58,593 nt of DNA from Clostridiales bacterium (GCA_012729115.1 JAAYDR010000047.1:1-58593), one strand, 5' to 3'. Counted from the stretch's first letter, positions 41,259 through 50,117 are shown. Numbers and translations are program-made. Notes: generated by a model from the sequence alone, not told the origin.

Positions 41259-42176
41259 CTAGCTGAGCCTTCCCTCCATCCACCCGACCAAGTCCCCCCA
41301 GACCCGTTCCTTCTCCTTCTCGTTGAACATCTCGTGTCGGCTTCCCTCATACAGCTTCACCGTCACATCGCTGATCCCCACGCTGCGCAACTCCTGGGCC
41401 ACCTTCTTCACGCCTTTGCCATAGGCCCCCACCGGGTCGTCCTCCCCGGAAAGCAGCAGCACGGGTATGTCCCTTGCCATGGTGGAAAGCTTGCCTGGAT
41501 ACAGGCGGGAAATCCCCTCAAACATATCCCGGTATCCCCGGGCAGTGAAGGGGGAACCGCACAGCGGGTCCGCAATATAGGCATCCACAAGGTCGGCGTC
41601 ACTGGTGAGCCAATCAAAAGCGGTGCGGGCCTTCTCATAGGTCTTGTTATACCCGGCGGTGCTTATGGAGGCAAGCAACCCGCTGGGTTTTTCTCCGGCC
41701 CCCAGGGCGCATTGCAGGCTGGCAATCAGCATGCCCACCGCCACGAGAGGCGGGTCAAAATGCCCGGTACCGGAGAGAATCAACCCGCTGAGGCCTTTCT
41801 CGTATTTCAGCGCGTAGCCCCGCGCCACAAAGCTGCCCATGCTGTGCCCCAGCAGAAAGTAAGGAGTCCCCGGATAGGAAGCCTGGGTATTTTGCCTCAG
41901 CGCATGGGTGTCCTCAATCAATGCGTCCCAGCCATGCTGCCTGGCAAAATGCCCCAGTGTTTTGGCCTCCTGGCCATGACCCAGATGATTGTGCCCCACT
42001 ACGGCAAAGCCTGCCTTGTTCATGGCCTTTGCTGTGGCGTCATAGCGATCGATGTGTTCCGCCATGCCGTGCAGCAGTTGGAGCACAGCCCTGGGCTTTC
42101 CCTCCGGCAGCCAAAGCCGCTTTCCAACCGTCTCTCCCGTCACCGAAAGAAAGGTTTCCCTCACGCACTCACCCAT
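41259..42176 (-). CDS. Alpha/beta hydrolase, monoacylglycerol lipase/lysophospholipase-like
   Basis: A 305-residue hydrolase of the serine aminopeptidase S33 type. Oxyanion region QLLHGMAEHIDRYD (near residue 36), nucleophile elbow LLGHSMGSFVARG (Ser near 107), acid in LLLSGEDDPVG and His in SRHEMFNE form a complete catalytic triad. It should release fatty acid from monoglycerides or lysophospholipids in the cytoplasm. The start at 42176 has AAAGGAGG upstream; an open extension to 42359 covers the promoter region and is unlikely. Its gene converges on the macrodomain remnant and diverges from aconitase. Confidence 0.88.
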   Translation of the reverse strand: MGECVRETFLSVTGETVGKRLWLPEGKPRAVLQLLHGMAEHIDRYDATAKAMNKAGFAVVGHNHLGHGQEAKTLGHFARQHGWDALIEDTHALRQNTQASYPGTPYFLLGHSMGSFVARGYALKYEKGLSGLILSGTGHFDPPLVAVGMLIASLQCALGAGEKPSGLLASISTAGYNKTYEKARTAFDWLTSDADLVDAYIADPLCGSPFTARGYRDMFEGISRLYPGKLSTMARDIPVLLLSGEDDPVGAYGKGVKKVAQELRSVGISDVTVKLYEGSRHEMFNEKEKERVWGDLVGWMEGRLS

Positions 42177-42228
42177 ACCGGTTCCTCCTTTGTATATCAA
42201 TGTGCTTGAATCATTTCGCTGTAGCCCA

Positions 42229-42237
42229 ATTATACCA
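42229..42237 (-). promoter_or_regulatory. Extended -10 promoter for the hydrolase gene
   Basis: On the minus strand TGGTATAAT: perfect -10 (42234-42229) with the TGn extension (42237-42235). The -35 region is weak (CGTCAA). Confidence 0.5.
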
Positions 42238-42294
42238 CAAACAGCAGGCTGTTGACGCACCCTGTATAAATGCTGCACTTTTCCCCATCCACCC

Positions 42295-42323
42295 TTGAAT
42301 CCGGTTCGTGCCCCCCGTATACT
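42295..42323 (+). promoter_or_regulatory. Sigma-A promoter of the aconitase gene
   Basis: TTGAAT (42295-42300), 17 nt, TATACT (42318-42323), giving a leader of about 40 nt before the ATG at 42371. Confidence 0.65.
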
Positions 42324-42370
42324 TTGCATAGGCGTCATAAACGGCGCGATTTCAGCCATGGAGGCAATGC

Positions 42371-44296
42371 ATGAACGTTACCGGTAAGATCCTGGCCGCG
42401 CACCTTCTTTCGGGAGAGCTGAAAGCGGGCAGCGAAATCGCCATCAGAATTGACCAGACCCTCACCCAGGACTCCACGGGCACCATGGCTTATTTGCAAT
42501 TTGAAGCCATGGGCATTCCCCGCGTCAAAACGGAAAAAAGCATGGCCTATATCGACCACAACACCCTGCAGACCGGCTTTGAAAACGCCGACGATCATCA
42601 GTACATCGCTACCGTGACCAAAAAGCACGGCATCTATCTGAGCAAGCCCGGCAACGGCATCTGCCACCAGGTGCAACTGGAACGGGTGGGCATCCCAGGC
42701 AAGACGCTGCTGGGCAGCGACAGCCATACCCCCACCGGGGGCGGGCTGGGCATGCTGGCCATCGGCGCAGGCGGCCTGGATGTGGCTGTGGCCATGGGTG
42801 GCGGGGCCTATTACCTCACCTGCCCCCAGGTGGTAAACGTCTATCTTACCGGCAGGCTGAAACGGGCCGTGGCCGCCAAGGATGTGATTCTGGAGCTGCT
42901 GCGCCGCCTGTCCGTGAAGGGCGGGGTGGGCAAGGTGATGGAATACACCGGCCCAGGTGTGGCATCCCTGTCCATTCCCGAGCGGGCCACCATCACCAAC
43001 ATGGGCGCGGAGCTGGGAGCCACCACCTCTATATTCCCCAGCGACGACATCACCCGCGCCTTTCTGGCAGCCCAGGGCCGGGAGGACGACTTCGTGCCTC
43101 TGACCGCCGACCCGGACGCACGCTATGATGGAACCGTGGAAATTGACTTGAGTGCCCTGGAGCCCATGGTGGCGCTCCCCCATATGCCAGACAACGTAAA
43201 AACCGTAGCCCAGGCAGGCCCGGTTAAAGTGGACCAGGTTTGTATCGGCAGCTGTACCAATTCCAGCTATCTGGATATGATGCGGGTAGCCGCCATTCTT
43301 AAGGGGAAAACCGTCCATCCGGATGTATCCCTGGTGATTGCCCCGGGGAGCAGGCAGGTGCTGGCCATGCTCAGTGCCAATGGCGCTCTCCATGATATGA
43401 TCCAGGCAGGAGCCCGCATCCTTGAATGCGCCTGCGGCCCCTGCATCGGCATGGGCCAAAGCCCCCGCACCGGCGCGGTCAGCGTGCGCACCAACAACCG
43501 TAACTTTTATGGCCGCAGCGGCACCAAAAGCGCCGGGGTCTACCTGGTCAGCTGTGAAACCGCCGCTGCCACAGCCCTATGCGGAGTACTCACCGATCCC
43601 AGGAGCCTGGACACCAACCTGACCGTTGACATGCCCTCCCATTTTCTGCTCAACGACAACCTCATCATTCCCCCCGCAACCGAAGCCGAAGCCCCCGGCA
43701 TTACGGTGGTGCGCGGCCCCAACATCAAGCCCTTTCCCCAGGCCCAAGCCCTGCCGGAAAGCCTGTCCGGCACTCTGCTCCTTAAAATGGAAGACAACAT
43801 CACCACGGATCATATCATGCCCAGCGACAGTTCCCTCCTGCCCTTTCGCAGCAACGTTCCCAAATTGGCCGAACATTGCCTCACCCCGGTGGACCCCACC
43901 TTTCCCAGCCGGGCCATGGCCGCAGGGGGCGGCTTCCTGCTGGCAGGAAACAACTACGGCCAGGGCTCCAGCCGGGAACACGCGGCCCTTGCCCCCCTTT
44001 ATCTGAAGATCCGCGGCGTTCTGGCCAAGAGCTTTGCCCGCATTCATGCCGCCAACCTCATCAACAACGGCATTTTGCCCCTTACCTTCCAAAACGAAGC
44101 GGACTATGACCGCTTCCGCCAGGATGACGAGATCGCCCTGGACAATATCCGCGCTCTTGTGGAAAGCGGCCAATCGGAAATTCCCGTCACCAACGTAACC
44201 CAGGGCTTCACCGCCATCGCCCTGCTTTCCCTCACCCACCGCCAGCGCAATATGATCCTCGCGGGGGGGCTCATCAACATGATCGGGGCACAGTAG
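42371..44296 (+). CDS. Aconitate hydratase (clostridial short type)
   Basis: A 641-residue aconitase that interconverts citrate and isocitrate through cis-aconitate with a 4Fe-4S cluster. Cluster ligands are visible in IGSCTNSS (near residue 296) and CACGPCIGMGQ. Also seen are GSDSHTPTGGGLG, the substrate-site FYGRSGTKSAG and the swivel-domain GNNYGQGSSREHAAL. The length matches the shorter family of about 640 residues found in Clostridia rather than the 900-residue AcnA. It stands alone, with a divergent lipase gene before it and sigG facing it 34 nt after. No other citrate-cycle gene is in the window, so it probably serves glutamate synthesis. Confidence 0.93.
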   Translation: MNVTGKILAAHLLSGELKAGSEIAIRIDQTLTQDSTGTMAYLQFEAMGIPRVKTEKSMAYIDHNTLQTGFENADDHQYIATVTKKHGIYLSKPGNGICHQVQLERVGIPGKTLLGSDSHTPTGGGLGMLAIGAGGLDVAVAMGGGAYYLTCPQVVNVYLTGRLKRAVAAKDVILELLRRLSVKGGVGKVMEYTGPGVASLSIPERATITNMGAELGATTSIFPSDDITRAFLAAQGREDDFVPLTADPDARYDGTVEIDLSALEPMVALPHMPDNVKTVAQAGPVKVDQVCIGSCTNSSYLDMMRVAAILKGKTVHPDVSLVIAPGSRQVLAMLSANGALHDMIQAGARILECACGPCIGMGQSPRTGAVSVRTNNRNFYGRSGTKSAGVYLVSCETAAATALCGVLTDPRSLDTNLTVDMPSHFLLNDNLIIPPATEAEAPGITVVRGPNIKPFPQAQALPESLSGTLLLKMEDNITTDHIMPSDSSLLPFRSNVPKLAEHCLTPVDPTFPSRAMAAGGGFLLAGNNYGQGSSREHAALAPLYLKIRGVLAKSFARIHAANLINNGILPLTFQNEADYDRFRQDDEIALDNIRALVESGQSEIPVTNVTQGFTAIALLSLTHRQRNMILAGGLINMIGAQ

Positions 44297-44330
44297 GGTC
44301 AGCCGCGGGCGAAGGAAACAAGACCACCGG

Positions 44331-45110
44331 TCATCCTCCCACATGCTTGCGCATGTGCGACAACGCGTTCTTTTCCAGCCTGCTGACCTGCGCCTGGGAG
44401 ATGCCGATTTCGCCGGCTACCTCCATCTGCGTGCGTCCTTCAAAAAAGCGCAGCTTCAGGATGTGCTTTTCCCGCTCATTCAGTCGGCCCATCGCTTCCT
44501 TGACGCCAATCTCATCCAGCCAGCCATCGTCCAGCTTTTTGTTGTCCGTAACCTGGTCCATGATGTACAGCGCGTCGCCTCCATCATTATACACCGGCTC
44601 AAAGAGACTGACCGGGTCCTGAATGGCTTCCAGGGCAAACACCACATCCTCCCGGGGCAGGCCCAACTCCTGAGCCAGCTCGGTCACATTGGGCTCCCGC
44701 CCCAGTCTCTCCGCCATCCGGTCCCGGGCCTTGAGAGCTTTGTAAGCGATGTCCCGGAGGCTCCGGCTCACGCGAATGGCATTATTGTCCCGCAGATACC
44801 GGCGTATTTCCCCGATGATCATGGGTACGGCATAGGTGGAGAAGCGCACGTTCTGGGATACGTCAAAGTTGTCCAGGGCCTTGATGAGCCCGATGCATCC
44901 CACTTGAAACAGGTCGTCCACGTTTTCCCCCCTGTTGCCAAAGCGCTGAATAACACTTAGCACCAGCCTGAGATTGCCTCTGATAAACTCCTCCCGGGAT
45001 CGCATATCGCCCCCGTGTACCAGGGGAAACAGCTCCCGCATCCGCTCGTTGGTGAGCACCGGCAGGGTTGAAGTATCCACCCCGCAAATTTCCACCTTAT
45101 TGGTCGCCAT
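44331..45110 (-). CDS. sigG: Sporulation sigma factor SigG
   Basis: A 259-residue sigma-70 family factor that runs late forespore transcription. It is nearly colinear with B. subtilis SigG: NKVEICGVDTSTLPVL at the start, GNLRLVLSVIQRF, DDLFQVGCIGLIKALDNFD (region 2), STYAVPMIIGEIRRYLRDNN, RVSRSLRDIAYKAL, IQDPVSLFEPVYNDGGD and the region 4 HTH GISQAQVSRLEK. The start at 45110 follows GGAGGGATG. In many spore formers sigG directly follows spoIIGA-sigE; here a terminator and a HAD hydrolase gene lie upstream, so it has its own transcription unit. Its control promoter was not identified. Confidence 0.96.
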   Translation of the reverse strand: MATNKVEICGVDTSTLPVLTNERMRELFPLVHGGDMRSREEFIRGNLRLVLSVIQRFGNRGENVDDLFQVGCIGLIKALDNFDVSQNVRFSTYAVPMIIGEIRRYLRDNNAIRVSRSLRDIAYKALKARDRMAERLGREPNVTELAQELGLPREDVVFALEAIQDPVSLFEPVYNDGGDALYIMDQVTDNKKLDDGWLDEIGVKEAMGRLNEREKHILKLRFFEGRTQMEVAGEIGISQAQVSRLEKNALSHMRKHVGG

Positions 45111-45218
45111 ATCATCCCTCCGCTTTTGCAAAGCTTGTACAATAGGGAGTATGGCGCGGCCGGTCTGGGATTATTCCATCCGTGGGATTGGGACAAAAGT
45201 AGTGGAATCACGACAAAA

Positions 45219-45238
45219 GGACGCCCCAAACGGCGTCC
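45219..45238 (-). terminator. Terminator between the HAD gene and sigG
   Basis: On the minus strand GGACGCC and GGCGTCC form a stem with a 6 nt loop, extended by AAAGG/CCTTTT pairing and followed by TTTTGT. It closes the FAD-GNAT-HAD operon. Confidence 0.75.
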
Positions 45239-45259
45239 CTTTGTGTCGAATGGCAATTT

Positions 45260-45916
45260 TTACCTCAGCCGGTCCACCAGCGGGCATAGCTCCTCCAGGC
45301 TGGACAGGCGGTAGGTGACCAGCTCCTGCATGCTGTCATTATAGGGGATCAGGTCCGGGATCATCACCGAAGGAATACCCGCTGCCTTCAGCCCCGTAAG
45401 GCCTGTGGTGCTGTCTTCCACACCCAGACAGCGCTGGGGGCTGACGCCCAGCCTCCGGGCAGCCAGCAGGAAGATGTCGGGAGCGGGCTTGCCTTGGGTG
45501 ACGTCCGTACCGCAGACCACCGCCGCAAAGGCCCCGCGCAGTTCCGGAATATGCTCCAGGTAGACCTCCACCACATATCGGGGAGTACTGGTGGCAAGAG
45601 CAAGGGGAATGCTGCGTTCCTGTAAGCCCGTCAGGCATTCTCCCAAACCTGGCTTTTTGGGAAGTCTGTCCTCCCTGGCCAGAGCCATCAGTTCCTCCCG
45701 AAAAGCATCCCATACGGCCTCATAGGGATACGCAGGGCCTAGATATCCCTGGAGGATTTCTTTGCTCCTCAGGTTGGGCGTGCCCAGGGTCTGCCGGTAC
45801 ATCTCTGGGGTGAGCGTATAGCCAAACCGGGCTGCCAGGCGAATTGACAGATCCATGCCATAGGTCTCCGTATCCAGCAGCACCCCGTCCATATCAAAGA
45901 TGATTCCGTCAACCAT
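45260..45916 (-). CDS. HAD superfamily hydrolase, beta-phosphoglucomutase-like
   Basis: A 218-residue phosphatase or phosphomutase. All four HAD motifs are visible: DMDGVLLDTE (nucleophile Asp near residue 8), ATSTPR (motif II), KPAPDIFLLAARRLGV (motif III Lys) and GVEDSTTGLTGLKAAG (motif IV). A helical cap lies between motifs I and II, as in subfamily IA. The start at 45916 has AAAGGAG upstream and overlaps the end of the GNAT gene by 8 nt, so they are co-translated. The substrate is a small phosphorylated metabolite, not identifiable. Confidence 0.9.
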   Translation of the reverse strand: MVDGIIFDMDGVLLDTETYGMDLSIRLAARFGYTLTPEMYRQTLGTPNLRSKEILQGYLGPAYPYEAVWDAFREELMALAREDRLPKKPGLGECLTGLQERSIPLALATSTPRYVVEVYLEHIPELRGAFAAVVCGTDVTQGKPAPDIFLLAARRLGVSPQRCLGVEDSTTGLTGLKAAGIPSVMIPDLIPYNDSMQELVTYRLSSLEELCPLVDRLR

Positions 45917-46385
45917 GGCCTTCTCCTTTGGCAGCGTCCGGTGCGGGAGCATCAAAGAGACGCATGAAATTCTTTTGCTCCTTGCGGAGAAAATAACCGC
46001 AGGCTTCATAAAACCTGTGGGCCCCCTGGCGGTCCGTGCCCGACACCAGCCGCACCCCGGCGCTGCCGCATTCCCGGGCCCAGTCCTCCACCGCACATAC
46101 CAATGCCCGGCCAACCCCCTGCCGCTGCACCGTATAATCCACGGCAATGGCAAGGATGTTTTTCAGGGATTCGCAATAGATGCAGTCATAGTCGGCGGCA
46201 TGAACAAAACCAGCCGCCCGGCCGTCTGTCTCCGCGATCCACACACGGTTTTCAGGCTTTTGCAGGATGTCTTCCAAGCGCCGCCGGGTCATCTCCAGGG
46301 TACAGTGATATCCCAACTCCTGCGACTGCAACCTGCAGATGGCAGGGACATCCGTAAGGGACGCAGGGCGAACGGTTATGCTCAT
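45909..46385 (-). CDS. GNAT family N-acetyltransferase
   Basis: A 158-residue GNAT enzyme. The acetyl-CoA loop QRQGVGRALVCAVEDWA (near residue 87) fits the Q/R-x-x-G-x-G/A motif, preceded by NILAIAVDYTV and followed by FYEACGYF. It transfers an acetyl group to an unknown amine. The start overlaps the end of the FAD protein gene by 4 nt and its stop overlaps the HAD gene, so it is the middle gene of a tight three-gene operon. No sign of antibiotic specificity. Confidence 0.88.
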   Translation of the reverse strand: MSITVRPASLTDVPAICRLQSQELGYHCTLEMTRRRLEDILQKPENRVWIAETDGRAAGFVHAADYDCIYCESLKNILAIAVDYTVQRQGVGRALVCAVEDWARECGSAGVRLVSGTDRQGAHRFYEACGYFLRKEQKNFMRLFDAPAPDAAKGEGHG

Positions 46386-48046
46386 GGTTTCTCCTTCCCC
46401 TCTTCCAGTCCGGCCAACAGCCCATCCACAGCCGCGCTGATAATTCCTCCCGCATAGCCCGCTCCCTCGCCAATGGGATACAGCCCGGTCACGGGGCTTT
46501 CCCGGCGCGGATTCCGCACAATGCGCACCGGGGCGGAGGACCGGGTTTCCGGCGCGGTCAGCAGGGCATCCGGGTGGTCATAGCCAAGCAGGCGCCGGCC
46601 CAGCCGCGGCAGGGCATAGCGCAGGTTCTCCGTGACGAAAGCAGGGAACAGCGGGGCCACCTCCCCCAGAGATACCCCGGGGCAGTAGCTGGGGATCACA
46701 TCCCCCAGGGCTGTTGTGGGCCGGTTTCGCAGAAAATCTTCCACCCGCTGGCAGGGGGCCGCAAAGCCTGAGGCAGCATAGGCCCTCTCCTCAATGCGGC
46801 GTTGAAACTCCACACCCGCCAGGGGATGGTCGTCGCCAAAATCCGAGGGGCGTATGCCCACCAGCAAGGCTGCGTTGGCGTTGGCTCCATCCCGGGCATG
46901 ATAACTCATGCCGTTCACATTCATCCGCGCCGGCTCGCTGGCCGCCCCAATCACCTGGCCTCCGGGGCACATGCAAAAGGTATACACACCCCGCTGATCC
47001 GGAGTGGAGACGTTCAGTTTATACTCTGCAGGGGGAAGGGCCGGATGTCCGGCAGCCTTCCCATACTGAGCCCGGTTGATGGCATTCTGCAAATGCTCAA
47101 TTCTGAGGCCTACGGCAAAAGGTTTGGGCGCCATGGGCACCCCCAGGGTATGAAGCCAGGCATAGGTGTCCCGCGCACTGTGGCCGACAGCCAGAAAAAC
47201 CCGGGAAACGGAGATCCTGTCGGTTGCGCGGGCATGGCCCGGATTATTTAGCCCATTGCCGGCGTTCACATGGCTGATGATTCCTTCCGCAACCCGCCCG
47301 TCCCTGAGACGCAGCCCATCCAGCCGGCAGCCAAAGCGAATCTCAGCGCCCATGGCAAGCAGTTTGGCTCTCAGGTTCACCAGCACCTGACGCAGCTTGT
47401 CTGTGCCAATGTGGGGATGAGCTGAGGTGAGGATTTCCTCCGGTGCGCCGCAGTCCACCAGGATCCTGAGCACCATGGGAATATGGGGATGGTTCAGCCC
47501 GCAGGTAAGCTTGCCGTCGGAAAAGGCTCCCGCGCCCCCTTCCCCAAAGAGTACATTGCTTTCCGGGTCCAGCAATCCCTGGGCTTGAAATGCCTCCACA
47601 TCAAGGCAGCGCCGCTCCACCGGCCAGCCCCGCTCAATCAGGATCGGCCTGGCACCCCGAAGGGCAAGGGCATAGGCGCAAAACAGCCCTGCCGGGCCCG
47701 CGCCTACCACCAGTGGCCTGTTTTCATCCTCCGTCCAGGGAGTGCTTTGTATCAACGCAGAAGGAGGGGTGGCCTTGTCGGGCTCCAGCCAGACCACCTC
47801 ATTGGGTTTTTCCCTGGCAGCGATGGCCTTCTCGATCTTTTCACCGCCTGTCAGGGCAATGTCCGCAGTGAGGGCAAAGTGTACGTTCCCCTTGTCCCGG
47901 GCGTCCACGCTGCGCTTGACCAAAGTTGCGGATTTCAGTTGTTCTTGGGGAAGGCGAAGCCGTTTGGCGCACAGGGTCCTCAGCAGCGCGCTGTCCAGAC
48001 GCGGTGCCTCATCCAGGGAAAGGGAAAGCTGATGAATTCGCAGCAT
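46382..48046 (-). CDS. FAD-dependent oxidoreductase of the COG2509 type
   Basis: A 554-residue flavoprotein. An N-terminal domain of about 110 residues with a ferredoxin-like appearance (IEKAIAAREKPNEV) precedes the FAD-binding part: PLVVGAGPAGLFCAYALALRG (near residue 108), LFGEGGAGAFSDGKLTCG and the C-terminal YPIGEGAGYAGGIISAAVDG. This is the layout of uncharacterised FAD dehydrogenases common in Firmicutes, with no assigned substrate. I chose the ATG at 48046, which has GGAGG upstream. It heads the operon and has its own promoter at 48078-48106. Confidence 0.88.
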   Translation of the reverse strand: MLRIHQLSLSLDEAPRLDSALLRTLCAKRLRLPQEQLKSATLVKRSVDARDKGNVHFALTADIALTGGEKIEKAIAAREKPNEVVWLEPDKATPPSALIQSTPWTEDENRPLVVGAGPAGLFCAYALALRGARPILIERGWPVERRCLDVEAFQAQGLLDPESNVLFGEGGAGAFSDGKLTCGLNHPHIPMVLRILVDCGAPEEILTSAHPHIGTDKLRQVLVNLRAKLLAMGAEIRFGCRLDGLRLRDGRVAEGIISHVNAGNGLNNPGHARATDRISVSRVFLAVGHSARDTYAWLHTLGVPMAPKPFAVGLRIEHLQNAINRAQYGKAAGHPALPPAEYKLNVSTPDQRGVYTFCMCPGGQVIGAASEPARMNVNGMSYHARDGANANAALLVGIRPSDFGDDHPLAGVEFQRRIEERAYAASGFAAPCQRVEDFLRNRPTTALGDVIPSYCPGVSLGEVAPLFPAFVTENLRYALPRLGRRLLGYDHPDALLTAPETRSSAPVRIVRNPRRESPVTGLYPIGEGAGYAGGIISAAVDGLLAGLEEGKEKP

Positions 48047-48077
48047 AGGTTTCCTCCCCTCCCCCATAATCCAGATG

Positions 48078-48106
48078 ATTGTACCACATGGCCGATTCTT
48101 CGGCAA
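48078..48106 (-). promoter_or_regulatory. Promoter of the FAD-GNAT-HAD operon
   Basis: On the minus strand TTGCCG (48106-48101), 17 nt, TACAAT (48083-48078) with TGG before the -10. Confidence 0.6.
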
Positions 48107-48147
48107 CGGGACCAGGGGATAGGGAAACAACATCTGTCCGCTTGCAG

Positions 48148-48176
48148 TTGAATAAACCGATGAGTAATAGTATAAA
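48148..48176 (+). promoter_or_regulatory. Promoter upstream of the Cys-rich protein gene
   Basis: TTGAAT (48148-48153), 17 nt, TATAAA (48171-48176). It would give a leader of about 180 nt. That leader holds no convincing gene on the plus strand; on the minus strand a frame at about 48196-48350 reads like protein but is not recognised. Confidence 0.5.
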
Positions 48177-48364
48177 TAGATGTATACAGGTGATTTTAGG
48201 GACGTGACCCCCAGATGGGTGCATGGATCATCTGCTTTTCATCATAACGACGTAGAATGTGGTCAGGCACATTCTTCCTGCGGATGCGTATGCCAGAGCA
48301 GGTTCCATGCCACAAACGATCGAGTTCTGCTGCGGGCAGAGGGCAAAGGATAACGGTGGTCGAA

Positions 48365-48889
48365 ATGAAAAAGAAAAAGAAAAGAGGCAGGTCCCTGGGG
48401 GAACGATATCCCGCTTCAGAACCTTGTCGTTGTGATATCTGCAAATCCTATTGCCTGCGTCCCGGCTGGTGGACAGTGCAAGAAGCGTTCCGGGCCATGG
48501 ACGCGGGTTACGGAAACCGGATGATGCTGGAAATCGCTCCTGACATGACCTTTGGCGTACTTTCCCCTGCCTTTGGAGGTTGCGAGGGAAAGCTCGCCTT
48601 GCAGGAATATGCGCGCAACGGGTGCGGTTTTCTCAAAAACGGTCTATGCGAACTCCATGGAACCGGCCATGAGCCATTGGAATGCCTCTACTGCCATCAT
48701 CTCCGAAAAGGTCTGGGTCAGCAATGCCATGCAGATCTGGAAAAGGACTGGCAAACAGCAGCAGGGCGGGCTTTGGTCAAGCGCTGGCTTGAGCAGGTGC
48801 TCAGGAAGGGAAATGGTGAACCGGGCCGGCCAAAGCATGGAGCATCGCTTAGCCCAGCAGCCGGTCCGCCTCCGCCATATTCTCCATAA
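48365..48889 (+). CDS. Cys-rich conserved protein of unknown function
   Basis: A 174-residue soluble protein with a lysine-rich start (MKKKKKRGR) and about ten Cys. Clusters are CRCDICKSYC (near residue 21), then NGCGFLKNGLCELHGTG (near 83) and ECLYCHHLRKGLGQQCH (near 104). The pattern resembles metal- or iron-sulfur-binding YkgJ-like proteins, but I do not recognise a named family. WWTVQEAFRAMDAGYGNRMM between the clusters is helical. The ATG at 48365 has only a weak upstream purine run. The last 41 nt overlap the facing aldo/keto reductase gene; the final Pro-rich residues may not be conserved. Confidence 0.7.
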   Translation: MKKKKKRGRSLGERYPASEPCRCDICKSYCLRPGWWTVQEAFRAMDAGYGNRMMLEIAPDMTFGVLSPAFGGCEGKLALQEYARNGCGFLKNGLCELHGTGHEPLECLYCHHLRKGLGQQCHADLEKDWQTAAGRALVKRWLEQVLRKGNGEPGRPKHGASLSPAAGPPPPYSP

Positions 48890-49991
48890 TCTCCACCCCA
48901 AAGGGACAGCGCTCCTCGCAGCTGCCGCACCGGATGCACTCGTCCCCCTGATGGGCAAGGGCCTGATAGTGGGATTTCACCGAGGGAGGAATGTGGCCGG
49001 GATCCAGGCGGGCAATGTCCAGATACTTGTTGACGGCAGCAATATCGATCTCGCTGGGACAGGGCTGGCAATGGTTGCAGTAGACGCAGCTCCCGCGAAA
49101 TTCCTTGCTGGCGGTGTTGAGGATGTCTGCATAATCCCGCTGAGCCTCGTCCAGGCTCAAATAACTCAAGGCGTCCTGCATCTGCTGGGCGGTCTGGCAG
49201 CCCAGAAGGGTGCTGGCCACTGCCGGGCGGCTTAAGGCATAGTGGATGCATTGGGCGGCGGTCATGGGCTTTCCAAAGGGCGTATGCTGGGCGGAGAGCA
49301 GCTTTCCGGCGCCCAGGGTTTTCATCACGGTGATGCCCACGCCTTTCTGCTCGCAGAGCCGGTACAGCTCGGCCCGTTTGGGGTCGATGCCGTGGAACAG
49401 CCCCGGATTGATGCCCTCCTCCAGGCTGTCCAGCACATGTTTTTCTGCCGGGTACAGGTCAAAAGCCATATTGATGCTAAAGAGCATCACGTCCACCAAT
49501 CCGGTGTTCACCACACGGGCGGCTGTCACCGGATTGTGAGCCGAGAAGCCGATGTGCCCGATGTCGCCCTTTTCCTTGAGACCACGCACATAGTCGATGA
49601 AGCCTGTCTCAAAGACTCCCTTGTAGCCTTCCTCGCTGTCGATGAAAAACATCATGCCAAAGTCGATATACCCGTCATAAATCCGCAGCATATCCTCAAA
49701 ATACTTCCGGACAGTGGGCAGATCCCGGCTGATGTCATACTGCTGACCCACGTTGGTGGAGCCGATATGGCCCTGGATCATCACGTCCCTCAGGCGCGAG
49801 CCCAAAGCCTTGCGGATGTTCTTGCGAACCTCCTCTCCGGGCATAAACACATCCAGAATGTTGACACCTCCGGCGATGGCCGCGTCGATTGTCTCCCGAA
49901 TCTGCTCATATGGCTTTCCATCCAAATGCTCACAACCCAGGCCGATGATGCTTGCCTTTTTGCCGGTGCGCCCCAAATCGCGGTACTCCAT
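48849..49991 (-). CDS. Aldo/keto reductase with C-terminal 4Fe-4S domain
   Basis: A 380-residue oxidoreductase: TIM-barrel aldo/keto reductase domain (about 1-275) starting MEYRDLGRTGKKASIIGLG, with IGHIGFSAHNP, then GVGITVMKTLGAGKLLS. The C-terminal ferredoxin-type domain has CVYCNHCQPCP and CIRCGSCEERCPFGV. This fused type occurs in anaerobes and probably passes electrons between ferredoxin and an unknown carbonyl substrate, with NAD(P) binding uncertain. The catalytic Tyr/Lys/His set of ordinary AKRs is not obvious to me. The start at 49991 follows AAAGGAG; upstream frame extensions cover the promoter. Confidence 0.88.
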   Translation of the reverse strand: MEYRDLGRTGKKASIIGLGCEHLDGKPYEQIRETIDAAIAGGVNILDVFMPGEEVRKNIRKALGSRLRDVMIQGHIGSTNVGQQYDISRDLPTVRKYFEDMLRIYDGYIDFGMMFFIDSEEGYKGVFETGFIDYVRGLKEKGDIGHIGFSAHNPVTAARVVNTGLVDVMLFSINMAFDLYPAEKHVLDSLEEGINPGLFHGIDPKRAELYRLCEQKGVGITVMKTLGAGKLLSAQHTPFGKPMTAAQCIHYALSRPAVASTLLGCQTAQQMQDALSYLSLDEAQRDYADILNTASKEFRGSCVYCNHCQPCPSEIDIAAVNKYLDIARLDPGHIPPSVKSHYQALAHQGDECIRCGSCEERCPFGVEIMENMAEADRLLG

Positions 49992-50030
49992 AACGCTTCT
50001 CCTTTGTGAAGTTGATAACGCATTTCCCAC

Positions 50031-50059
50031 ATTGTACCCCAAGCAGGTGGGAAAAGCAA
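50031..50059 (-). promoter_or_regulatory. Promoter of the aldo/keto reductase gene
   Basis: On the minus strand TTGCTT (50059-50054), 17 nt, TACAAT (50036-50031). Divergent from the glnS promoter 30 nt away. Confidence 0.55.
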
Positions 50060-50088
50060 CTTTCTGGTGCCCAGGCTGCCTCCCGCCC

Positions 50089-50117
50089 TTGCCAAATGCC
50101 CCGTTTCCCTTTATAAT
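50089..50117 (+). promoter_or_regulatory. Promoter of glnS-gltX-leuS
   Basis: TTGCCA (50089-50094), 17 nt, TATAAT (50112-50117). Leader of about 45 nt, too short for a T-box. Confidence 0.7.

Noticed and set aside
48196-48350. Minus-strand frame reading AELDRLWHGTCSGIRIRR and onward
   Set aside because: Looks protein-like and could be a gene fragment, but no family is recognised and start and ribosome binding site are lacking; not enough to call.
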